A DNA stretch of 64,000 nucleotides from Tyto alba (Eukaryota; Chordata; Aves; Strigiformes; Tytonidae): the NCBI RefSeq assembly GCF_018691265.1, contig NW_024881300.1, positions 3,677,046-3,741,045 of the forward strand, given 5' to 3'. The notes beneath the pieces were generated by a model. The model saw only the letters and a list, made by a program, of their open reading frames with translations. It was not told the origin of the DNA and searched no databases. Made by a program: the position numbers and the translations under genes. Below are positions 29,201 to 36,573 of the stretch, in pieces. Every line of letters begins with the position of its first letter. The stretch's first letter is position 1.

Positions 29201-32200
29201 AAAAGTCTCTGTGATTTACTTCCAACTTCTTCCCTTGGTGGTGACACCCCAGCTGTGAAGCCACAAACAAATCACTTTACCTTCCTGTGCTTTGGTTTCT
29301 CCTTCTATTAAGCCGATATTGACCTTTCTCTATTATGCACTCAGAGACATATGAATGAAAAGCAGTACGTAAGAGCTGATTGTTATTATAGCTACCAATA
29401 ATAACCCTTGAGCTGTGTAAGTCCCTAAGGTAAAATAATTCTGTATGACTAAGCAAATCTTTCAGATCCTCCCAAATCTCCACCTGAACTTTACAGCCTA
29501 GATGGTGAAGGCTGAGCAGGGCAGAGGTGGGCACTGGAAAAATCATTTCCTCTTCACTGGAAACAGACCCTATTCTGAAAGGAAAAAATGGGTCAAACAC
29601 TTGTACAAGTACTTGTACTTGTGCAAGAGTGATCTGTTTTGTAACACAACTCCCCCAAACCAGTTTCGCCTTTTTGTTCAAAATAATTTAACTTTCATTA
29701 AACATTTAGTTCTGAGACCCTTAATTTATCTCCTGAACAGTTCTATTTGCAGCAGAACCAGTATCTTTCTCTGAACATTCTTCTGAATTTGGATGTTGGG
29801 TCTTTCCTGAGGTTCAGAAAGATTTCAATAAAGGCTTCATCCTCCCATTGAGTGGAAACATTAAGTGATTTTATCCACATTTTCAAAAGTCTCTTCCCCT
29901 TTTCCCAACTTTTTTTTTAAAAAAAAAAAAAAAAAAAACAAACCAAAACATAGAGAGCAATTGTTCTTTTACTCAGATATGGAAGCAATGCAAGGGGAAC
30001 CGTCTTCATAAGTATACTTCCAAACCAAAACTCATGTGATGCCTTTTCTACTTCAGAAATGGGAACGTTGTGCTTTCCATGGGAGGCAGGAACTTAAAAA
30101 CACATGAGTTTGCACAGGACAGAGAGACTGAACTCCGTGCCACCACTGCACAGAAAGCAATGAGGAGACTCTTGTTCTACAAAGCTCTCTCACTGTCTTT
30201 AAAACCACACTGAGAGAAACTCAAATGCAGGATGGGCTTGCATTATATACATACAAGATATTGGAAGAGCCAGTAAAAGTAATATCTAAAAGCAGTGATA
30301 GAAGCTGTCCATTTTGAATGGCAAATCACAGGCTGGAACAACACTTCCCACAACTGTTACCACACGCTTTGCTAGCTGCTGGCTTCCTCCTCTCTGGGTA
30401 TAAGACCTCAAGACTTCTGAAGTTAATGGATTGATTCTCACTGACTTCAAAAACAAACCGGGTTTTTACTTACTCTAGCTTTTATCTCCAGAGTGCACAC
30501 ATGCTCAGTTGCTGATTAAGCACTACATCAAGAGAAACAACCTTCAAACCTACTTTGTTTCAAAGCTAAAAATAAATAGATAATTCCTAAATTTATTTTT
30601 TTTTTGTCAAAGAAAGAAATGACCAGCGATCACTTAATGTACAATTAAGACAGAAAGTTATTACATATCAGGATAGACTTAACTCAGAATGAAAAATATT
30701 TCAAGTATAAAGTACAGTATGTCAGAATGACTGAGACATGCGGAAAAATGGTCTTTTAGCTGGGCCAGAATTCTGTCATATTTAAAAGAACGCAGTCATC
30801 TTCATAATTGGTCCTTATTCCCTGATCAAGTGTAACATTATTTAACAACTCGAATCCATAATTAAGTTCATCATCCCAGTAGAATTTTGAGAAGAGGCTT
30901 AATTTACTGCATGAGAAATGGAGCCATTGCAGCCTGCCTAGCAGGGTATCAAAGCAGTAGCTCAGCAATGGGCAGCTGAATGCAGATTGTTTCTAATCTT
31001 AATCCCTAATGCACGCATATGTTGAAGGGTAGTCTTTGTGAACCTGGCAATATTTATACTGCACAACATGTATGTTCATTTTTTACATGTAGCACTTTAT
31101 GGTGCAAAAAAACAAACTTTAGCTGTTTATAAACACAAAGAATACAGTATAGAAAGCTTAGACCCCATTTTTGGAAATGTGTATTCAGATATGGATAGGC
31201 TTTTGTTTATGCCATACTTCTATGAAACACCAAACTATTATTGAACTGCAAATTCTAGTATTTGCTTTTTTATGCAAGCCACAATACCAAATGTTTTTGC
31301 TTTGTGTACAAACAGTGGGTACAGAACCCCCCACTGATCCTTATCAACAAACCATATTCCCAACAGCTGTTAATGGCTTTTGTTGAGGACTTCTGAGCAC
31401 GTGCACTAGAAAGCATATGTAATTTGAGCACCTGATATATTTTGCTAACATTAGGAAAAAAGTTCAAGGTTTTAGTTAGTGAAACTCATTCCAAACAGTC
31501 AGAAAATCACAAATTCTGAAATCTAGTATGCTAGGAGATTTTCAGATCTGTCCAGGTTTTGAGTCTACAGATTTGTATCTCTGCACAAAGTTTCGGTTCT
31601 TGATTAATCACTTATTAGAGAAGCTCACTTTCCAGTTTTTGAAGAGCATAACCAAATTCTCCCAAGAATTAAACACGAACAGCCAATAGTCTTGGAAAAG
31701 CAATCATTGCTTGCAGACTTTTATTTCTGCTTTTCATGATTTAAAATCATAGAATTGTAGAATGGTTTGGGTTGGAAGGGACCTTAAAGATCATCTAGTT
31801 CCAATCCCCCTGCCATGGGCAGGGACACCCAGACATATAACCGCTAGGCTTCCTGTTCTCACCACCATTAGCTTAAGTAAAACGCGTTAACAAAGCAAAA
31901 AAGCTGTGTGCTCCCCAGCATCCCAGGCGTAATTTTTTATTGTTTACTCTTCTTTGTATCTCTCCTTAACAATTCTTTTGCAATCAAGAAGGAGGGATGC
32001 CCATACGCTTCACTGCAATTCTCTTGTTTTATTCCACAGGCATTTAGACTTTTGATTGCCCCTTGATTCTCACACAAACACACAACGTGCACAAGCAGCT
32101 TTCCAACAGTAATGCCCATTGTACTATACTCATGTTATGAAGCTCAGAATCTGTGCATTTTAATAAAGAGGCTTCTGTAAAAAAGAAACTAAAATTACAT

Positions 32201-33792
32201 GAAAACTACTTCAAATTTTGACACCTGAAATTGTACTCAAGTTCTACCTCCAAAAGTCCCTCATTATTTCATGCATATCCACCACTTTAACACAGTATAT
32301 AGGCCACAAAACCTATATAGAGGTCATATCTGGTGATCTAGATCTGAATATTGCCTCTTTGAGCTCTAACAGAAACCACTGAGAGAAAATAACGTAACTT
32401 GATAACTTGTCACATATAGAGAGTCGATACTTAAGGCTTCAAAAAGGCTCTTACCTTGAGAAACAAGGCTCCCTTGGAAGCCAAGGAGTCCGTTCCTCTT
32501 CCATTGGGGTAACAGTGATAGGCAGCATCCATAACAGGATAGCGGCTGGCAAAAAGTAGACCACTGTTCACAAACTTAAAGCTACAGCAGCCATGGCAAC
32601 TGTAGACCCCAACATCATAGACAATGTATTCAAAATAGTGATGAAGCTGCTCTTTCAATTTCTCCGCAGCTCTTTTGTCAAACACTTCCTGCAAACACAG
32701 AAAGTCCAAGTTGGCAGGGAAGAAAGCACAGATCTCGTGATCAAAGGTCTCATCTGTATGCTTCTTTTTCCGCACTGAAGTCTTCTTCATGATTGAAGCT
32801 TTGTAGAGGAGCTTGTTGTTGACAGTGCTTTGGTCCACTGTACCATCTCCAACGCGAACTTTAACTAAGGACTCTCGTGAGGCAGAGTAGCTGTCTAAAC
32901 TCCCAGAATCTCCTTCCTTCTGTTTGTGGTTAGGTGTTTTTGAGATCTCTGCATCACCTTCCAGTGAGGGCTCTGCTGGGCCGCTGGCATGAGCCTGGCC
33001 ATTGACGGTATCTGTTTCTGCCTCAGACATGTGGCCATTATCCTCTCCATTTATGCGGACAATGCAAGTGTTTTCTTCTCCCTCATTTAGCTCTCCAGCT
33101 CCCCCTTTATCTTCTCTACTATCCTCACTGTTGTTTGAGCCAGAATTGTCTCCTTTATACTCCATTGATGTTGTCCTTTTGATGCCAGTATTAGCAGTAC
33201 GATTAGTGCTATCTCCACCCTGGGGGGAGATCAAGCTGCTAAAACTTGCTGCGCTGATGGACGTGTTGGTAGGAGAATCTATATATATTTTGATCTGTGG
33301 TCTGCTTGCCCCATTTCGGATCCTCCGGCCAATCTCTTTAGCCCTAGCCTGTGTATTGAAAACATTATTAAATCTTGCCAGAGAATCTGGCAGCAGGCAA
33401 ACATTGGCACTGCCAAAGCAGAAGCTCTTCCCATTCCCTGCAGCCTTCCATTCGGTGAGCAGTGTGGCTCCATTGGCATGGTTCTTGTCTTTTAGTCTGG
33501 AGTAGATATATGGCCTTCGGGCTGACTGGAGTGGGGACCACAGCAAGAAGCCAATCAGAGCAAAAGGAAGAGAGGCTACCAACAGTGCCAAGTAGATGGG
33601 AGTGGTGATAATGATGCAAAGGGCATGAAAATAGCATGGATCATCTGCTCGTTGACGTTTTTCATAGGTGGTTGGAACAAAAGAGGCCACAAGCCTATCT
33701 GCTAACCAGTAACATGGGAAAATCAGGCCCCAGGAAAAAGAATGCAGAACTGACAGAAAGCTGTTGGGAAATGGGGAAGTGTATAAAACCAT
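2186..33792 (-). CDS. SMPD3: Neutral sphingomyelinase 2 (sphingomyelin phosphodiesterase 3), complete coding region in seven exons
   Basis: The product hydrolyses sphingomyelin to ceramide and phosphocholine on the inner leaflet of plasma and Golgi membranes; the family is known for roles in ceramide signalling, exosome budding and bone and cartilage mineralisation. Joining 33792-32455, 20451-20376, 14490-14335, 10184-10095, 9258-9195, 3911-3749 and 2287-2186 on the minus strand uses only GT-AG junctions and keeps one frame of 662 codons plus TAA. Human SMPD3 has 655 residues. Visible features: two N-terminal hydrophobic segments (about 11-31 and 61-85), catalytic N130, a long polar linker (about 175-340), then the DNase I-type phosphodiesterase fold with E369, the D435/K440 switch pair, H466, D515/N517 and D645/H646. 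These match human N130, E364, D430/K435, D510/N512 and D638/H639 after small indels. No frameshift or premature stop was seen, so the gene looks intact. Confidence 0.97.
2288..3748 (-). other. SMPD3: SMPD3 intron between coding exons 6 and 7
   Basis: A 1461-base GT-AG intron (gtgagt to ctctag). It contains only chance open frames on either strand and no repeat I recognise. Confidence 0.9.
3749..3911 (-). CDS. SMPD3: SMPD3 coding exon 6
   Basis: This 163-base exon supplies the last base of K575 and then residues 576-629, from VLESEEGRKGYLVYPTSK to EWKV. The segment GNGRRIDYML is a conserved phosphodiesterase strand. Compared with human there are two extra residues in the loop after YPTSK (NHSSSQKGRK here, SSGQKGRK in human). 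The acceptor is aattaaatag, with a run of T upstream; the donor is AAAGTG|gtgagt, phase 0. Confidence 0.96.
3912..9194 (-). other. SMPD3: SMPD3 intron between coding exons 5 and 6
   Basis: A 5283-base intron (gtatgc to aaatag). Mostly unique AT-rich DNA with short T and A runs (for example 7792-7834). An 83-codon plus-strand frame at 4233-4484 has no recognisable motif. No CR1 copy was seen. Confidence 0.9.
9195..9258 (-). CDS. SMPD3: SMPD3 coding exon 5
   Basis: This 64-base exon encodes TLLDPEGLYDEEVCTPDNLQ with a split glycine before and a split lysine after. The human equivalent differs at only a few positions. The acceptor is ttcacag; the donor is CAGAA|gtatgc, which lacks the usual G at the last exon base and is weak. 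The next exon supplies the missing G of K575, confirming the join. Confidence 0.96.
9259..10094 (-). other. SMPD3: SMPD3 intron between coding exons 4 and 5
   Basis: An 836-base intron (gtaaga to cacag). The part next to exon 5 (about 9290-9480) is GC- and pyrimidine-rich. A C-rich run sits near 9798-9810. Nothing else recognised. Confidence 0.9.
10095..10184 (-). CDS. SMPD3: SMPD3 coding exon 4
   Basis: This 90-base exon encodes E524 (split codon) to I553 and begins G554. The protein reads DKLEQQHSLFTHYKDPCRIG, then PGEDKPWAI, matching human nearly residue for residue. The acceptor is ctgcag, preceded by a pyrimidine-rich tract. An alternative AG two bases further on would break the frame, so the first AG is chosen. 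The donor is ATCG|gtaaga, phase 1. Confidence 0.96.
12470..12488 (+). repeat. G-rich tract with quadruplex potential
   Basis: The pattern is G7-T-G4-T-G5-C, which can supply four G3 runs with one-base loops. It lies in the intron between coding exons 3 and 4. Confidence 0.85.
12717..12850. other. Small CpG-rich patch in an SMPD3 intron
   Basis: Within AT-rich surroundings this short segment is GC-rich and has about nine CpG in its first 80 bases (for example ctcccccggctctcgtcacg). It could be a small regulatory element, an unrecognised old repeat or an alternative first exon; the sequence alone does not decide. Confidence 0.4.
14335..14490 (-). CDS. SMPD3: SMPD3 coding exon 3: core with catalytic D515 and N517
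   Basis: This exon encodes residues 473-523; its first two bases complete G472. The acceptor is ctacag and the donor is TCTG|gtaaga (phase 1). It contains the amphipathic helix MLQDWLSEFRKS, a serine run, ANPEELVAFDV, and the motif CGDLNFDNCSS. In that motif D515 and N517 match the catalytic D510 and N512 of human SMPD3. The length matches the alignment with human without gaps. Confidence 0.97.
15222..15610 (-). mobile_element. CR1 non-LTR retrotransposon fragment, 3' region
   Basis: The plus strand shows the reverse complement of the CR1 3' part: gggacctctggggatcatcc, then a block beginning tccagtgctcagtcatcc and later cctctcatcctgtcactggg. This is the typical 5'-truncated avian CR1 form. 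It is old: the region that should match the ATTCTATG tail repeats is degenerate, and there is an A-rich interruption near 15410. It lies in the same orientation as SMPD3. Confidence 0.9.
17365..17420 (+). repeat. A/C-rich low-complexity tract
   Basis: A stretch made almost only of A and C (aaaacaaaagcaaaccaccc and on), inside the intron between coding exons 2 and 3. Confidence 0.85.
18960..19165. other. GC-rich patch with CGG repeats in an SMPD3 intron
   Basis: Contains gcgcacagcggcggcggcag and neighbouring GC-rich sequence in an otherwise AT-rich intron. No coding or RNA feature recognised. Confidence 0.4.
20376..20451 (-). CDS. SMPD3: SMPD3 coding exon 2: first catalytic histidine strand
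   Basis: This 76-base exon encodes residues 447-471 plus one base. It begins VQVGSTPQDQRIVGY, almost identical to human, followed by ISCTHLQAIA. The acceptor is a strong pyrimidine tract ending ttccag; the donor reads GCAG|gtactg, a weaker consensus. The upstream exon ends in phase 0 and this exon ends in phase 1, so both joins fit. H466 in CTHL corresponds to the DNase I-fold histidine of the sphingomyelinase family. The residues after it differ from human (HLHAPQ in human, HLQAIA here), but the HLQA form occurs in related phosphodiesterases. Confidence 0.95.
20585..20620 (+). repeat. (AC)n microsatellite ending in a C/G palindrome
   Basis: About nine AC units are followed by cccccacacccccgggggcc. 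The last ten bases of the block, CCCCCGGGGG, form a perfect palindrome. It sits about 135 bases upstream of SMPD3 coding exon 2 in the sense of transcription. Confidence 0.95.
22560..22710. other. GC-rich patch in the largest sequenced SMPD3 intron
   Basis: A GC-rich block of about 150 bases (for example ccacgggccctgccccaggg) followed directly by an A-rich stretch. CpG is sparse here. No gene recognised. Confidence 0.35.
24002..24018 (+). repeat. G-rich tract with quadruplex potential
   Basis: G6-C-G4-A-G4, three long G runs separated by single bases. Confidence 0.85.
24474..24498 (+). repeat. Poly-A tract (25 A)
   Basis: An uninterrupted run of A followed by gagagag. I see no retroposon body to its left, so it is treated as a simple repeat. 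Confidence 0.95.
29255..29420 (+). mobile_element. Old MIR-like SINE remnant
   Basis: The plus strand reads aatcactttaccttcctgtg, then ctttggtttctccttctatt, resembling the MIR core (aagtcacttaacctctctgtgcctcagtttcc...). Further on, agagctgattgttattat resembles the MIR 3' end. MIR elements are very old and found across amniotes at low copy in birds. The match is by eye and diverged. Confidence 0.6.
29910..29938 (+). repeat. T9-A20 tract
   Basis: Nine T run directly into twenty A, giving a self-complementary AT hairpin of nine pairs. Confidence 0.95.
31745..31845 (-). mobile_element. Very short CR1 fragment, 3' terminus only
   Basis: The plus strand reads aatcatagaattgtagaatg, then tttgggttggaagggacctt and a stretch ending ccatgggcagggacacc. 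This is the reverse complement of the CR1 3' UTR and tail. Similarity stops after about 100 bases, so the copy is heavily truncated. The good match suggests it is younger than the copy at 15222. It is in sense orientation with SMPD3. Confidence 0.9.
32455..33792 (-). CDS. SMPD3: SMPD3 coding exon 1: membrane anchor, linker and first half of catalytic domain
   Basis: This exon encodes residues 1-446. The start ATG (33792-33790) has a good context (G at -3, G at +4), and an in-frame TAA lies only six bases before it (33801-33799), so no longer N-terminus is possible from this exon. Hydrophobic stretches at about 11-31 and 61-85 are the known re-entrant membrane segments; basic residues R33, R48, R92 and R93 lie near them, as in mammals. 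N130 in the SANV motif and E369 in LCLQEVFD are catalytic. A PQIKIY motif at 165-170 matches the calcineurin docking site described for the mammalian enzyme. The linker at about 195-340 is acidic and serine-rich and is the part least like human. The exon ends with LFLK at a donor reading AAG|gtaaga, phase 0. Without splicing the frame would run seven more codons to a stop. Confidence 0.97.
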
Positions 33793-33873
33793 TGCAACTT
33801 AATTATGACAACACTTCAGGGCCTACTACATGATGTCACTGTGTCAAGCATCCATAAGAACACTGGCAGAGGG
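33793..33873 (-). other. SMPD3: Probable 5' UTR part of the first coding exon of SMPD3
   Basis: Upstream of the start codon, the minus strand reads ccttttttccccag ending at 33874, a strong acceptor, so the exon probably starts at 33873. The resulting 81-base leader contains three short upstream ORFs: ATG GAT GCT TGA, an 11-codon frame starting four bases later, and an adjacent ATG-TAG start-stop. The acceptor is predicted from sequence only; other AGs nearer the ATG have poorer tracts. Confidence 0.6.
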
Positions 33874-35699
33874 CTGGGGAAAAAAGGTCCAGTCAGGAGT
33901 TTGGGTTTTTTCCAGTGAGAGTCAATAACAAAACTTCAAGAGCACCATTTCAGTGTGTTGGAGTAAAAATGAAACAAGGCCACTGTTTTCGTCTGGCTTT
34001 TTGGCATCTGTATTTGTCAAAGGATGTCATTGTTCACTGGAAGCTGCCATAACGAAACACTCCAGAGGCAAAAAGGAAATCTGTAAAAACAAAAGACACA
34101 AAACGTACGTAATGGTTATTAAAAGTTTAAAGCAGATTTTCTCACACCAATTTTGCCTTACAGCCTAAATTATTTCTCTTCTTTATTTTAGCATTTTTGA
34201 TAGTCTGCTAAAAACTGTGGATCTAGGGCAACTCCAACAAAAAGGGACTGGTATTTCTGCAAATGAAATCAGTACATTGACCATTTAATGCACATGACTA
34301 ATGTTGTCATGAAACACGTTTCTTTTATGAATTTTAAGCCTTACACTGAGAATACATTTTCGAGTTTCTTTTATGATCCATTCACACTAATATTTATTTA
34401 TATTAGCTGTTTTCAGAACCTTGCAAATGGTGTTTAACAGTTATCTCTAGGCTGCTCTGAAAGAGTATTACATCTAGGATTTTATCACTGAAGTTAAATC
34501 TGCTTGACTTGCTGAAGTCCTTAAAAAAAAAAAAGTGATGTGCTGTGATGGAAGTACAACAGCAAAGTGGCAAAAGCACCTTGTATTTAACAGCAGAAAA
34601 CATTTGTTTGCTAAAAAATATTTCCTTTGATGCGCTTTAAAACAAAATGGGTTCATTTCAATCAAAATACTCTTTGTATGGTTGAATATTATTTCAAATC
34701 TTTAATTTTCAGTTTATTAAAAATAAGTCAAACTACTTTGCTTTGATATTTAAGTATGTAATACTCATTATTTCAAGCTGCAGTTCCATTTCATTCAGCT
34801 ACAGACCACAAAAGCTCCTGATATGATTTCCAATTAAAGGTTTCTTCCATCTAGTAAATACTTAAGCAAAATATAAATTAATCATAGTTAACATAACTGG
34901 GTTTGAATTCCAACTTTCAGCTCTGAAGGAAACAATACTAATTGAACATATAAAATAAGAAAAACAGTTTCGTGTCTTTCCTTTGAAGAGAGATGATGAC
35001 TTTCAAAACTTGTCTTACCAGTTGGGAAATTCTGACCCAAAGTATTAAGCAAATGCCATGATTAACCAGAGGCCATGATTAACTTGTCAGGGGCCTGATC
35101 TTATAGAAAAAGCCTGGCAATACACATACAGCTTAACATACTGTTTAAACTAATTTAACTCATCTTAACAGCTTGCATTAAGTTGAGATTTTAACACAGG
35201 TTTTGATAATATGAAATGTAAATTATTTTAGAAAAACAAGTACTCATACTAATCAAACTTTATCAACCCTGAGAATAGTATCAGCAATGAATGCAATGTC
35301 ATTCTCCATTAACTGAAATTGTGACGTTACCCAGTGTGAGAAGCAAAGCTAGATGACTGATGAAAGCAGAATTCCCATTTATAATGGATCAAGTTGCAAA
35401 CCCAGATTGTAAATAATATTAAGCAGCACTGGATAAAAAACATTCACCAAATAAGCAAAAGAGAGGATGTACACTGGACCATGCTTCAAAACCCATCTTT
35501 ATTTTTGACATCTTAGAGAAAGAAAAAATACATACAAATATTTATTGGCTTAAGTTCAATTAAAATTTGGGGCTCTCAGGGAGCCAAAAATAATGAAATT
35601 ATAGTTTGACATGTATTTTAAACATTCTGCAGAGCACCCAGAGACAAAAAGGCATTTCTATTTAATAGCAAATAAAAGATTTATATGAGACATAGAAGA

Positions 35700-35719
35700 G
35701 AAAAAAAAAAAAAAAAAAA
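35700..35719 (+). repeat. Poly-A tract
   Basis: About nineteen A follow gaag and are followed by caaaaac. No associated retroposon recognised. Confidence 0.9.
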
Positions 35720-36550
35720 CAAAAACAGTTTCACAAAGCAATGCTGCCTTAGAATAAAAATGCAATTCTTCATTTTTCTCTCACATTTTAGATTTCTGCT
35801 TCTTCAAATCAAGCCCTTGCAACTGATTTATGTTCCTACTGCCACCACATTTTTAATTGTGGTACACATGCAATACCAGACTGCCAACACAAGAGTTTAC
35901 TGTACATACTTGGTCAGAAACAGTAAGGAAGGCATTAAAGCATATGGCTTAACTAGCTCTCTTTTTACCACGCATATTTTTGTTTATTAACGACAAGAAA
36001 ATTCTTCCCTCAGTCTAGATTCTTGATCACCAGGACTAAGAGTAGTCATAGCACATAAGATTTGCAGCCATACATTTTTGGTAAGCACCGTGGCAAAGAT
36101 GCATTTTAATAAAGAAACAGATGAAGATGCAGGTATTTCTTCCCAGAAGCAAAAGGCAACCCTGGGGCAAGCAAGCAAGCGTTAGTCTGAAAAACCTAGT
36201 AGAATGGTGACAGGGGCTCATAACAAAAACTGAGTGAAGACAGGAATCAAATTCTAAAATAGAACAAGAAAAATCAGGTTTGGTGGGGATAAGATTATAA
36301 AGACCTTCAAAAGCAAAGCCAGATAGTGGGTACCCAAATACTATAGAGAAGGAAAAGTCAGTAAGTGCATGCATTAAAAAGGATAGCAATACCACAACAG
36401 GAAACTGCTTTTAACTACTGTGTCCTGGGCCTTCAGGAAAGCTGTATCTTAGAGATCTTACGTAGATTCTTCAAGGCAGCAAACAATCCCTAATAAATAT
36501 GCATCTACTGATACCAAGAAAAGATTGCCAAAACCTGACTAAAAATAAAA

Positions 36551-36573
36551 GGGGGCGGGGGGGGGGGGGGGAG
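36551..36573 (+). repeat. Long G run with quadruplex potential
   Basis: GGGGG, C, then about fifteen G and GAGG. The G-rich strand is the non-template-like plus strand; SMPD3 RNA would carry the C-rich form. Confidence 0.92.

Larger units (their letters stand above)
20452..32454 (-). other. SMPD3: SMPD3 intron between coding exons 1 and 2
   Basis: A 12003-base intron (gtaaga to ttccag). It holds an (AC)n tract near exon 2, a GC-rich patch (22560-22710), G-rich and poly-A tracts, an old MIR-like SINE and a short CR1 3' end. A 161-codon plus-strand frame at 20668-21153 shows no family features and is treated as chance. Confidence 0.9.

Noticed and set aside
29277..29681. 134-codon minus-strand open frame
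   Set aside because: It runs antisense across the MIR-like SINE and beyond; no conserved domain is visible.
33002..33505. 167-codon plus-strand open frame
   Set aside because: It lies fully antisense to SMPD3 coding exon 1, whose minus-strand frame is a clear protein. The frame is a shadow of the codon bias there and shows no family motif.
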